Translations under genes and position numbers: made by a program
Shown here: piece after piece, positions 1-8,222 of the stretch
Layout: every line of letters starts with the position of its first letter
Position numbering within the stretch: the first letter of the stretch is position 1
The notes under the pieces: generated by a model
Databases searched by the model: none
Told to the model about the DNA's origin: nothing
Seen by the model: the letters and a program-made list of their open reading frames with translations, nothing else
From: a virus
DNA length: 64,000 bases
Strand: one strand, 5' to 3'
IMG/VR virus record: IMGVR_UViG_3300044731_001110
Location: 1 to 64,000 of that record

Positions 1-298
1 CTTGTATTTCATAACCATCTGGAATATCAAAATGTAATCCAGTTGGGACAAGTACTCTACCAAACGGCCCAATAATTAATTCTTCTGTTGAGTGTAAGTC
101 AAACCCAGAATCTGTTGGGTATGCGTATTTTGGTTCAGTAAAATCTTTATTACTAGTTGAATATCTAACTTTCATTGTTGGTTGATAAGCACCCATTTCT
201 TTTTCTAATTCACGAATATCAAAACCAAACTCTTCTGTTAATTTTTCATAATCTGTTTCAGATATATTATCGTCAAAAAATTCCTCAATTCCTTCCAT
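1..298 (-). CDS. dut: dUTPase, N-terminal part (runs off the left edge)
   Basis: Translating the minus strand from the ATG at 298 gives 99 residues that stay open to the window edge. Residues 58-70 carry dUTPase motif I (YAYPTDSGFDLHS), followed by the usual VPTGLHFDIPDGYEIQ stretch before motif II. Trimeric dUTPases hydrolyse dUTP to dUMP and keep uracil out of phage DNA. About 40 acidic residues precede the usual enzyme start; the Met at residue 42 is an alternative start giving a family-typical N terminus. The ATG overlaps the stop of the upstream exonuclease gene (TAATG), so the two are probably translationally coupled. Motifs II-V lie outside the window, so activity cannot be judged. Confidence 0.88.
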   Translation of the reverse strand, partial: MEGIEEFFDDNISETDYEKLTEEFGFDIRELEKEMGAYQPTMKVRYSTSNKDFTEPKYAYPTDSGFDLHSTEELIIGPFGRVLVPTGLHFDIPDGYEIQ

Positions 299-1017
299 TA
301 TTCTAAACTTTTTAATTTCATTATGGCGTCAATTAATACATTAACATCCTTTTCGCAGTATTCTGCAATTTCTTTTATTTTTTGTTCTTCCCAATATGCC
401 TTATGAACGTTTGCTCCGGTTATCTCACCATCTTTTGGTGTTGGTATTTCTAAACAAGAACATAACAAATCCAATGAACCAATTGACGTATAAGAACCGT
501 ATTGCCAGATTTCTTTTGTATCAATAGCTTTAATCTCCCAAGGTTTTGTATCATAAGATGGTAGAATTTTTGATGGACGTATTCCATTTATAATCATTCT
601 TTTTGCTAGCATTGGAATATCAAAATTCTTTAGATTGTGTCCGCATAAAAAGAATCCAAGTTTTTCACAACGATCCAAAAGTGTTCTTACTTCTTTTAAT
701 AATTTTTTCTCATCATCACCAAAAAAAGATTGTTTTTTTGTTTCACCATTGTCCAAAACAAAAGCAACTGATACGCAAACAATTTTTGCAAACTCTGGAA
801 CAAGTGCTGCTCTTTTTTTAAACACTTCATTTTTCCATTCAGTTTCAGACTCCCCAAGAGCATTATCTTCAGGGAATCTTTTTAAAAACCAATCAAAGTA
901 TTTGTGAAATTGTTCGGCAATTTGTGGACTAAATTTCTCACAAGAGTCAAAGTCCGGACAACCACCAACAGTTTCAATATCTAAAAATAAAATTTTTGTT
1001 ATAGGTATATTAATCAT
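298..1017 (-). CDS. DnaQ-like 3'-5' exonuclease related to PolB exonuclease domains
   Basis: A 239-residue protein with the three DEDDy exonuclease motifs: Exo I near the N terminus (FLDIETVGG), Exo II (GHNLKNFDIPML) around residue 128, and Exo III (YCEKDV) near residue 220. It resembles the stand-alone 'predicted 3'-5' exonuclease related to DNA polymerase B' family (PF10108 type). Likely roles are proofreading, primer trimming or degradation of DNA ends during phage replication. It lies between a glycosyltransferase gene and dut and shares a TAATG junction with dut. The phage polymerase at 36879 has its own exonuclease domain, so this is a second, separate nuclease. Confidence 0.85.
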   Translation of the reverse strand: MINIPITKILFLDIETVGGCPDFDSCEKFSPQIAEQFHKYFDWFLKRFPEDNALGESETEWKNEVFKKRAALVPEFAKIVCVSVAFVLDNGETKKQSFFGDDEKKLLKEVRTLLDRCEKLGFFLCGHNLKNFDIPMLAKRMIINGIRPSKILPSYDTKPWEIKAIDTKEIWQYGSYTSIGSLDLLCSCLEIPTPKDGEITGANVHKAYWEEQKIKEIAEYCEKDVNVLIDAIMKLKSLE

Positions 1018-1020
1018 AAA

Positions 1021-2235
1021 TTATTTAATTAAAGATTTGTAAAAAGATGCTCTTTCATGAGTAACATTATTTAAATCATATTTGTCTTTAACAGTTTCAT
1101 ATAATCTTTCACCAAGATCTGTTATCATATTTGGGTTCTCAACTAATTTTTTAATATTCTTTGCCCAATCACTATGGTTATTATTTTCATTAACTAATAA
1201 CGCATTTCCATCTGTAAATTCTCCATTTTTAAGTGCGTGTTTTAAATCAATTGTGTACGGACCAACGTTTGATGCGATTAAAGCTTTTTTATAAAATCCA
1301 GCCTCGATAACTTTAAGTTGAGACTTCATTCGGTTAAAGATATGGTTTTTAATTGGTGCTAAAGAAATATCAAATTTAGAATAGTTTTTTGCATAACTTG
1401 TAACCGGTCTTGTCCAAACTCTTACATAGTTCTCATCTAAAACACTAGGATAATCATTTTCTGTAAATGTATCTAAATAATCTTTGTACTTTGGTGTAAT
1501 AATTTTGTAATTGTCCGTAAAAATTTGTTCGTATTTAACCCAAACAGTTTCTTCCGGTTTTATTGATCTTTGTGTTTTTTGTCCTGTTTGTTGGTTAATT
1601 TCTGTTACTGTACCACGAATATCAAAACCACAAACATAATATTGTAATTTCTCTTGCATTGATGATAATTTTGTAACCATACCATCAAGTAATTTTAAAT
1701 CGTGTAAGTGAGATGAACCACCGAGCCAACCAATTCTTACTTTATCAGAAGGTAACGTTGGTTCATTAAATTGTGGATCCTGGGGATCAACGGCATTTGG
1801 TAAAACAATTACATTTTTATTAAACTTTCTAATTTCGTTTGCAAAAATTTCTGTTGTTGTAATGACATAATCAGAAACTTTAAGGTTTGCAATAATTTTT
1901 TCTTGTAATTTATTTTGAATAATAAGTTGGTGTATTGGGTGTTCTTTTGTCGGTAACCAATAATCATCAATATCACCAATCACAACAATTCCCATTGATT
2001 TTAACATCTCAATAATTTTTGGTGAGTTGTCATAATCAGTCCCAATACTTCTATGGAAGTGTACTATTTGGTATTTTTTCCAATAGTTTAAATCATTTAT
2101 ATTTGGTTGATAATCAATATCAACATGAAATTCATCTGGATATAAATTTTGTAATTTAACATGGGGGTCAACAGAACGAAATTTACCAACGCCACTTGTA
2201 TCAGATGGTAATACTAAAACATTTATTTTATTCAT
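1021..2235 (-). CDS. Glycosyltransferase, GT4/GT-B-like
   Basis: A protein of about 404 residues resembling GT-B glycosyltransferases. It has an N-terminal Rossmann-like start (INVLVLPSDTSGVGKFRS), a mid-protein NAVDP segment preceding a VRIGWLGGSSHLHD sugar-nucleotide-domain start, and a C-terminal EAGFYKKALIASNVGPY segment like the acceptor/donor loop of GT4 enzymes. I place the start at the ATG at 2235. The frame is open upstream to 2334, but that extension would translate a terminator hairpin and give an unrelated hydrophobic peptide. It ends 3 bp before the exonuclease start region. Donor and acceptor are unknown. It may modify phage DNA, virion proteins or host envelope sugars, and it is far from the two other sugar-enzyme clusters. 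Confidence 0.75.
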   Translation of the reverse strand: MNKINVLVLPSDTSGVGKFRSVDPHVKLQNLYPDEFHVDIDYQPNINDLNYWKKYQIVHFHRSIGTDYDNSPKIIEMLKSMGIVVIGDIDDYWLPTKEHPIHQLIIQNKLQEKIIANLKVSDYVITTTEIFANEIRKFNKNVIVLPNAVDPQDPQFNEPTLPSDKVRIGWLGGSSHLHDLKLLDGMVTKLSSMQEKLQYYVCGFDIRGTVTEINQQTGQKTQRSIKPEETVWVKYEQIFTDNYKIITPKYKDYLDTFTENDYPSVLDENYVRVWTRPVTSYAKNYSKFDISLAPIKNHIFNRMKSQLKVIEAGFYKKALIASNVGPYTIDLKHALKNGEFTDGNALLVNENNNHSDWAKNIKKLVENPNMITDLGERLYETVKDKYDLNNVTHERASFYKSLIK

Positions 2236-2297
2236 AGATTTTTTTAATTTAGTTAAATTATACCGATAAATTATCAAAATATCAATAACTAAAAATA

Positions 2298-2327
2298 AAA
2301 AACCCCCAATCATAAGAAAGGGGTTGT
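2298..2327 (-). terminator. Rho-independent terminator
   Basis: Read on the minus strand, a CCCC/GGGG-centred stem (arms at 2320-2325 and 2301-2307, with A/T-rich loop) is followed by a T-rich run. It sits just after the 2349-5197 operon and before the glycosyltransferase start at 2235, so it ends the operon transcript. Confidence 0.8.
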
Positions 2328-2348
2328 TAAACAAATTCGATAATACGT

Positions 2349-2939
2349 TTATTTATTTATCTTTTTAATATTTGTTACTTTACCTTCAAAAATATGTTGA
2401 CCAACTCTAAATTTAAAAACTTCATTACTTTTTGTTGTTGACTCAACTAATAAACCGTTTTCTTTTAAAACATCCTCAACCGTCTCTCTTATTACGTTTC
2501 GTAACTCATTCATATTAAAATTTGGTTTTGGTTGGTTACTTTTATTAACATTCTCATTAACGTTTTGTGATTTATTAGTCCCCATTAATCTTGACGCTTT
2601 CTCAACTAAATCATTAGATAATACTGCACCACCATTCATACTTGTTGGTTGTTCTATTGGGTGTTCTAACATTAATTTTTTTATTTCATCTGGTAACTTG
2701 GAATTCATTATTCGCTCTTCCGTTGGTACCTGACTTTGAGTTGATGATATTTTAAAGTCTTGTTCTTGTAATAAACCATTTGGTATGTTGTAATTTCCTT
2801 GTATAGGTTGGAAATTTTCAACTGTCGGTGTATTAATATTTATTTGTGGAGTTCCATTACCTCTACCAATATCATTGTGTTTTTCCATAATTTTTTTGGA
2901 AATCATTAATTTTTGTAATAATTGTTCTTCTGAATTCAT
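2349..2939 (-). CDS. Hypothetical protein, polar and Asn/Gln-rich
   Basis: A 196-residue protein I do not recognise. The N terminus is helical and charged (EEQLLQKLMISKKIMEK), the middle is low-complexity and rich in Asn, Gln and Pro. The C-terminal 60 residues look folded: a helix (LRNVIRETVEDVLKENG) followed by a short beta segment (KFRVGQHIFEGKVTNI). No catalytic motif is visible. It is the last gene of a minus-strand operon of five, directly upstream of a terminator. The disordered centre with structured ends would suit a scaffold, chaperone or internal virion protein, but that is only inference. Confidence 0.6.
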   Translation of the reverse strand: MNSEEQLLQKLMISKKIMEKHNDIGRGNGTPQININTPTVENFQPIQGNYNIPNGLLQEQDFKISSTQSQVPTEERIMNSKLPDEIKKLMLEHPIEQPTSMNGGAVLSNDLVEKASRLMGTNKSQNVNENVNKSNQPKPNFNMNELRNVIRETVEDVLKENGLLVESTTKSNEVFKFRVGQHIFEGKVTNIKKINK

Positions 2940-2945
2940 AATATT

Positions 2946-3326
2946 TTAAAATACTGCATTTATAATAACTTTTGTCATACTTTTATCTCCAGCTGGATTG
3001 TAATTTGGTCTTGGTTCGTTAAATGTTTCTGTTGTTGGTTTTAAAGTTATAATCTTATCAACTCTAAACAACCTCCAACTAGGTAATGGTTTTTTACCAA
3101 GGTACGCTCTATGTGAGGCACCCTCTAAATCCCAAGCTCGTAAAACTGGATTACCAGCTTTACTATATCCATAACAAACAGGTTCAACAATACGTAATCC
3201 TTTCCCACCTGGTTCATCACCATCGTAATAAACAATAACCCTTTGTCTTTTCTTAATAGAATCAACAATAGCATTAACCGATGCTATTTCAAGGATAAGA
3301 TTGTTATAAACATTGTAAAGTTTCAT
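2946..3326 (-). CDS. WYL-like domain protein
   Basis: A 126-residue protein whose residues 18-95 follow the WYL-domain pattern: a helix ending in KKRQRVIVYY, a strand with RIVEPVCYGY, a PVLRAWDLEG segment and a terminal RLFRVDKI. WYL domains are SH3-like folds that bind nucleic acids or ligands and often act as sensors in defence or transcription regulators. This one is a single domain with no helix-turn-helix. It overlaps the upstream gene by TAATG and lies in an operon of otherwise unknown, possibly virion-associated, proteins. Whether it is regulatory or structural here is open. Confidence 0.7.
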   Translation of the reverse strand: MKLYNVYNNLILEIASVNAIVDSIKKRQRVIVYYDGDEPGGKGLRIVEPVCYGYSKAGNPVLRAWDLEGASHRAYLGKKPLPSWRLFRVDKIITLKPTTETFNEPRPNYNPAGDKSMTKVIINAVF

Positions 3327-3613
3327 TAAGCTGTTGGTGTTGTGTACGGTTTGTCTTTTTGATATTCATTAATTTTAATCTCGTTAATTCTTTCAAACGA
3401 ATCGACTGACGACCCACCATTAGCGGTATCTAAAAAAATACCAGTCCCTTTACCAAATTCATCACCATCAGAAATTGCATCTTTATTTGTTGCTGAATAA
3501 GAATTTGTTGGTTTGTAATCATTTTTAGGAATAAGTTTTTTTCTTTGGTCTTCACCAATCATACCAAGTTCATTCATTGGTTGACTAAAATCCAATCTTT
3601 CACTAGTTGCCAT
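3326..3613 (-). CDS. Hypothetical protein, small and polar
   Basis: A 95-residue protein without recognisable motifs. It is rich in Asp, Gly, Ser, Thr and Asn, apparently largely disordered, with a helical segment near residues 70-85 (SFERINEIKINEYQ). It is coupled to both neighbours by TAATG junctions (3326 and 3613), which supports it as a real gene in the operon. No function can be assigned. Confidence 0.6.
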   Translation of the reverse strand: MATSERLDFSQPMNELGMIGEDQRKKLIPKNDYKPTNSYSATNKDAISDGDEFGKGTGIFLDTANGGSSVDSFERINEIKINEYQKDKPYTTPTA

Positions 3614-4083
3614 TAGATAATTTTTTTAATTATTTCGTTTATCCTATTAAGGTTTTCTGTGATTTTAACATCATCAGTAAATTTACTATGTTCTTTTGAT
3701 GGTCTATTCATATCCGCTAACCAACCCATATCATCAATTAATTTATCATCAATTGGTTCCGGCACATATTCTTGTTTTATTTGTTTTGTCATACCATCAC
3801 TATTTCGCATAGAGTCCAAAGTATTGTCAACCCAACTTCTCATATAATCGGCACCATTTAATATATAAGGAGCGTCTTTACCATCACCATTATAATTATC
3901 AAACCAATTTTTAATTCTACCTAACTGTTGATACGTAACATAACCGGTATCTCTTAATTCTTGATTTCTATTATATCCTTCAGTGTTTGAATCTGAATTT
4001 GTTGCATAATTAAAACAAGTTTCAAGGTACTCAACAATCTCTTTTGGAAGTTGTATTTGTTGACCGTATAAATCTTTATTCAC
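3613..4083 (-). CDS. Hypothetical protein of the 2.3-5.2 kb operon
   Basis: A 156-residue acidic protein. The N-terminal 60 residues look helical and globular (QLPKEIVEYLETCFNYA), the centre has aromatic residues (GRIKNWFDNYNG), and the C terminus ends in a helix (ENLNRINEIIKKII). That end resembles short amphipathic tails seen in other proteins of this window. It overlaps the upstream LETM1-like gene by 8 bp and the downstream gene by TAATG. I do not recognise the family. Confidence 0.6.
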   Translation of the reverse strand: MNKDLYGQQIQLPKEIVEYLETCFNYATNSDSNTEGYNRNQELRDTGYVTYQQLGRIKNWFDNYNGDGKDAPYILNGADYMRSWVDNTLDSMRNSDGMTKQIKQEYVPEPIDDKLIDDMGWLADMNRPSKEHSKFTDDVKITENLNRINEIIKKII

Positions 4084-5197
4084 CTTTTTTTAAATGTTTT
4101 ATTAATTTATTTATATCAACACCTTCTTTTTCTGCAATTTTTTTAATTGATTCAATGTTTCTCATTAATATTTTTGATATTACAGAATCATCCTCTTTTG
4201 AATTATTTTTAACAACGTCAGTTTCTTTTGATTTTTTATTTAAAAGTAACTCATCAATCATTTGTTTCATTTTATCTTTTTGTAGTTCAACAATTCTTTG
4301 CTTTCCTTCTTCATCTAATTCCGGATCAAAACCAAAAGACATACATCTTTCATATCTTTCAAACGGGTCTTTTATTTCCAAATTTTTAAAAACACGAAGA
4401 CAACCTTTAAACGATTTAATATTATCATCTTCGATTTCTTCATAACCATAAGCATCAGAAAAATCTTCTTCGTCTAAAACTTTTTCTTTTTTTTCTGACT
4501 CACTAAAATAAATTCTAGATCTATATGGAAAATTACCACTAGCCATTCTGTTTAGTCCAGATCTCATATCTTGTGTCCATTGTGTATGTTGTCCTTGGTC
4601 TAAAATTGGTATTGTTGAATTTGATAAACTTCCGTCATTATCGATAAATTCATCAAGTTCACCACTTTCTTTTTCGGGTTCTGTCTTTTTGTATTTTTCT
4701 GGGATTTTACTATTTAATTTAATACCCAATTTTTTTCCTAATTCTAAAATAAATGGTGTTGCAATTGTTGAACCAGGAACAATTTGGAAAATTATAATTG
4801 GTAATAATTTTAGTATGTCTCTAGATTGTGATTTTAAAAAGTCAGAATCTTCCTTTTCTAACTCAAACTCCCCAGTCTTCAAAAAACTAGTTAAAGATTT
4901 TGACAATATTTTTGCAACTAATTTTGTTTCTAAAATTTCGTGCTTAGAGTCATCTAACAATTTTTTTAAATTTTTTTGTATGACTTCAGGACTTATTTTT
5001 TTTCCACTATTTAAAATTTTTGACACAAAACTTTTAACTTTATTTTCTTTTGTTTTTGGAAAATCAATCTTTGAATCTTCTTTTTTTGCTTCAGTTATAG
5101 TGTTAGAAACAGAGTAATACAATGATATCTTATTCCCCCTATCTTTAAGGAAGAAATAATATGGTTTTTGAAAATACTCTTTGTTAAATTCAATCAT
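4076..5197 (-). CDS. LETM1-like domain protein
   Basis: A 373-residue protein. Residues 119-170 resemble the core of the LETM1 domain: a charged helix (SQSRDILKLLP), a hydrophobic helix with a conserved turn (IIIFQIVPGSTIATPFILEL), then KLGIKLNSKIPEKY. LETM1 proteins are membrane- or ribosome-associated factors of mitochondria and some bacteria. The rest is highly charged and probably helical or disordered, with a DPFERYERCMSFGFDP segment near residue 290 and a Lys/Glu-rich C terminus. It is first in the minus-strand operon, preceded by a TATTTAT element at 5214-5220. It could be a membrane-associated or internal virion protein; the domain match is by eye. Confidence 0.6.
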   Translation of the reverse strand: MIEFNKEYFQKPYYFFLKDRGNKISLYYSVSNTITEAKKEDSKIDFPKTKENKVKSFVSKILNSGKKISPEVIQKNLKKLLDDSKHEILETKLVAKILSKSLTSFLKTGEFELEKEDSDFLKSQSRDILKLLPIIIFQIVPGSTIATPFILELGKKLGIKLNSKIPEKYKKTEPEKESGELDEFIDNDGSLSNSTIPILDQGQHTQWTQDMRSGLNRMASGNFPYRSRIYFSESEKKEKVLDEEDFSDAYGYEEIEDDNIKSFKGCLRVFKNLEIKDPFERYERCMSFGFDPELDEEGKQRIVELQKDKMKQMIDELLLNKKSKETDVVKNNSKEDDSVISKILMRNIESIKKIAEKEGVDINKLIKHLKKGE

Positions 5198-5213
5198 AAA
5201 AATAGTTTTTAAT

Positions 5214-5220
5214 ATAAATA
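5214..5220 (-). promoter_or_regulatory. TATTTAT element upstream of the LETM1-like gene
   Basis: TATTTAT read on the minus strand, 16 bp upstream of the ATG at 5197 and back to back with the plus-strand copy at 5234. Candidate phage promoter (-10-like). Confidence 0.5.
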
Positions 5221-5233
5221 CTTTGATTTGTTG

Positions 5234-5240
5234 TATTTAT
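5234..5240 (+). promoter_or_regulatory. TATTTAT element upstream of the papain-fusion gene
   Basis: GTATTTATTAATAAAAAG lies immediately before the ATG at 5252, with 11 bp from the element to the start. It forms a divergent pair with 5214-5220. Confidence 0.5.
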
Positions 5241-5251
5241 TAATAAAAAGA

Positions 5252-8143
5252 ATGGCAGAGCAGAATATTAATCAATATGTTTATAAAAAATATAAACTTA
5301 ATTTAGTTTCTGATAGTATGGATATGTCTTTAACTTCTGACGAAAAAGACTATCAAGAAGAAGTAATATTTTCACCATATATTATTGCACAAACATATGG
5401 TAATAAGTTACCAATATATTTTGATATAAATAATCCATTAACAGCACAAGATTTAACATTAACCTATAAAAATTTTAACCCAAATAATGTTTTTGTTTCA
5501 CAAAATTATTATAACCCAAAAAATAATAATTTTTGTAATTATACAGCATCAACTGTTTGTGATATCGGTTTAACAGGAATTGATAATGGATTAACAGATA
5601 AGATGTATGACGAAGAGCTATATTTTACAAATGGTTTATTTGATGATAGTGTAAAATTTGATAGATTACACGTCGATAGAAGATTAAAATTAATACAAGT
5701 TACTGGACATACTGGTCAGAATAGTAAATTTTATGGAATACCGGACTACACATTATATGAGGTTGTCAGTAAAAATGACCCAATTGCTGGAAAATATCAC
5801 GAATTATATGGTGGGTTTTATCAAGGTTTTTATAAATTATTTGGTTATGATTACGATGTTTTACCAGAAAGAATGAATAAAGGTTGGTCCGTTGAACTTG
5901 TTTTAAAACCAAGATTATGTGATCAATATGTACCAAATTCTGGTGAAACCACATTAAATGATATTTATCCAAATAATAAAAACACATTTTTTTATTTTGG
6001 GACTAGAGCTGAAAATAAATTTTATCACTATGCCGATGGTTCACCAAAATGTTTTACCGGTTATACAAGAGTAACAACACCATTATCTGGTTGTCTACAA
6101 ACTTGTGCATGTTGTAATAAAACAGTAACAGATAGTAGATGTATATATGTGTATCCACCAAGACCCACTAATGGTAAATGGGATCCACACTCAAATTATG
6201 GATGTCCGGTTTGTGGTGGAGTTTCTGGTAGAAAACTTTCTTGTGGTTGTAATTGTGGTGAAGATGAATGTTTAGAATGTGGTTGGGAATGTTTTACACA
6301 CCCTTGCCCCACAGTAATCCAACCGACACCAACACCGACACCAACACCTAGCCCAACCCCAACTTGTGATTACATACCACCAGTTTGTACACCAACTTGT
6401 ACTACTTGTTCTGGTTGTACAGAATGTGTTGATTGTATACCTAGTGGTTTTACATCTATTGAGGATACTTGTGAAAAAGACCCATTATTTGATTCTATGT
6501 CAAATAACATCTCATTTAAACTTTGTGGTGACCCAAAAAATCCAGGAATTGGTGTTAAAGTTTTAAGATTTACGGGTGAGTGTATCACAACTGGGACAAC
6601 AACAACTGGGACCGGAACAACTTTTGTAACTGGATATACAATACAAGAATGGTGTACGCCACCAATTTATTCTTATTGTGAAAATGTAAATCCAGCATTT
6701 ATAAATCAAGAACATTGGTTTTTACTTGATGTTGTTTGGGAAAGGTACACATATTTAGATGAATGTGATTTATGGTATCGAGGTGGACTTGGTGATATTA
6801 CAGAAAAAAAATATTTAGAATCATTAGCAAATAATACAGTTGTTTTAATTGCACCACCATATACTAATAATAAAAAAGAAAGTGAAAAAATTGATTTAGT
6901 TAATCTAAACTATAAATGGATTGAGGATAAAAATTTTAGAAATGGTAGATTAAAAATCTATGTTAATGGTAAAAAGATTTATACAATAGAGGATTTTGAG
7001 GAGGTTATACCAAGGGCTTTAAATACAGATAAAGAAAAACAATTAGGGGTTCCGTTTAATATTTCTTGGGGTGGCGGAACACAAGGTCTACACGAAAATT
7101 TAACTTTTTCATCCTGCTCTGCCTTAACATCAAATTATATTCAAGACCCGGAGTGTTTTCCAACATCATTACTTAGTGGAACAACATTATCTGGTTTAAC
7201 CACAAATATTTTACTTGAAAAAGAGTTTGGTGGTACTTTTGAAGGTGGGATTTCTCAATTTAGAATGTACGTTGAACCGATAACATCTTCTGAAATTAGA
7301 CACAATTTTAATGTGTTAAAAAATAAATTTAGTTTATTTGATCCTTTTTGTCCTAATTGTAATACGGTTTTTTGTGAACCAAATGATTTTACATATATAA
7401 TAGACGATGTTACAACAACTACAACAACTGAATTTCCTATAACAACAACTACAACAAGTGGAGTTTTATTACCATTCCAATTAGGTAGGGTTTATATTAA
7501 AGATGAGAGAGATGGTAAATATTTAATAAAAAACAATCAACAATCCTTACAAAGATTAACAACACCACCAAAAGTATTGACCGAAAGATACTGGGATGCA
7601 AATGGTTGGTGGGGTGACCAAAGAAATACACCACAATGTGTTGGGTACTCTTGGGCTCATTGGTTAGAAGATGGACCAGTACAACAATCTGGAATTCCAC
7701 CAATTATAAAACCGATTGACATTTATAAAAACGCACAAAAATTAGATGAATGGTATGGTGAAAACTATGATGGTACATCTGTTAGAGGTGCGGTAAAATA
7801 CCTTAAAAATATTGGTAAGGTAAAATCATATTATTGGGCTTTTGATTTGCAAACATTAATAGATACTGTAATGAAACTAGGACCGGTTGTTGTCGGTACT
7901 AATTGGTACAATGGGATGTTCTATCCAAATGGAAATGGTCTAATTAAAATTGGTGGAAGTTTAGTTGGTGGACATGCTTATGTAATTAATGGTGTTAACA
8001 CAAAAACAAAACAATTTAGAATAAAAAATAGTTGGGGTAAAGCCTGGGGTAAAGGTGGTCACGCATTTATTTCATTTAATGATATGACTAGATTAATTAG
8101 AGAACAAGGTGAAATTTGTTTAGCAACAGAAATAGGCTCTTAA
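5252..8143 (+). CDS. Virion/tail-fibre-like protein with C-terminal papain-family (C1) cysteine protease
   Basis: A 963-residue multidomain protein; I start it at the ATG at 5252 rather than an upstream in-frame codon at 5228 that lies inside the promoter-like element. Order: an N-terminal part of about 250 residues; a Cys-rich segment (about 280-360) with many CxxC pairs suggesting zinc binding; a Thr/Pro linker; a LamG-like beta region (about 400-690); a Thr-rich linker; and a papain-like domain from about 770. The protease has Q790, C796 (QRNTPQCVGYSW), H908 (GGHAYVING) and N926 (IKNSWGKAWGKGGHAF) in papain order and spacing. It probably processes virion proteins or digests host surface protein. 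It opens the adhesin region. Confidence 0.82.
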   Translation: MAEQNINQYVYKKYKLNLVSDSMDMSLTSDEKDYQEEVIFSPYIIAQTYGNKLPIYFDINNPLTAQDLTLTYKNFNPNNVFVSQNYYNPKNNNFCNYTASTVCDIGLTGIDNGLTDKMYDEELYFTNGLFDDSVKFDRLHVDRRLKLIQVTGHTGQNSKFYGIPDYTLYEVVSKNDPIAGKYHELYGGFYQGFYKLFGYDYDVLPERMNKGWSVELVLKPRLCDQYVPNSGETTLNDIYPNNKNTFFYFGTRAENKFYHYADGSPKCFTGYTRVTTPLSGCLQTCACCNKTVTDSRCIYVYPPRPTNGKWDPHSNYGCPVCGGVSGRKLSCGCNCGEDECLECGWECFTHPCPTVIQPTPTPTPTPSPTPTCDYIPPVCTPTCTTCSGCTECVDCIPSGFTSIEDTCEKDPLFDSMSNNISFKLCGDPKNPGIGVKVLRFTGECITTGTTTTGTGTTFVTGYTIQEWCTPPIYSYCENVNPAFINQEHWFLLDVVWERYTYLDECDLWYRGGLGDITEKKYLESLANNTVVLIAPPYTNNKKESEKIDLVNLNYKWIEDKNFRNGRLKIYVNGKKIYTIEDFEEVIPRALNTDKEKQLGVPFNISWGGGTQGLHENLTFSSCSALTSNYIQDPECFPTSLLSGTTLSGLTTNILLEKEFGGTFEGGISQFRMYVEPITSSEIRHNFNVLKNKFSLFDPFCPNCNTVFCEPNDFTYIIDDVTTTTTTEFPITTTTTSGVLLPFQLGRVYIKDERDGKYLIKNNQQSLQRLTTPPKVLTERYWDANGWWGDQRNTPQCVGYSWAHWLEDGPVQQSGIPPIIKPIDIYKNAQKLDEWYGENYDGTSVRGAVKYLKNIGKVKSYYWAFDLQTLIDTVMKLGPVVVGTNWYNGMFYPNGNGLIKIGGSLVGGHAYVINGVNTKTKQFRIKNSWGKAWGKGGHAFISFNDMTRLIREQGEICLATEIGS

Positions 8144-8184
8144 TTTTTTTTTTCAAAAAAATAAATAATCAACAAACAACTTAC

Positions 8185-8191
8185 TATTTAT
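8185..8191 (+). promoter_or_regulatory. TATTTAT element upstream of giant fibre 1
   Basis: CTATTTATATAAAAATAAAA lies 31 bp upstream of the ATG at 8223, in an intergenic stretch of only A/T-rich sequence. Candidate promoter. Confidence 0.45.
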
Positions 8192-8222
8192 ATAAAAATA
8201 AAAATTAAAAAAAAAATAAAAA

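Noticed and set aside
2236-2334. 33-residue hydrophobic N-terminal extension of the glycosyltransferase that looks like a membrane anchor
   Set aside because: The extension translates the terminator hairpin at 2298-2327. The ATG at 2235 gives a normal GT-B start.
4044-4445. Plus-strand Phe/Ser-rich open frames opposite the 4076-5197 gene, also at 3659 and 4689
   Set aside because: They are shadows of a Lys/Glu-rich minus-strand gene whose neighbours are coupled on that strand.
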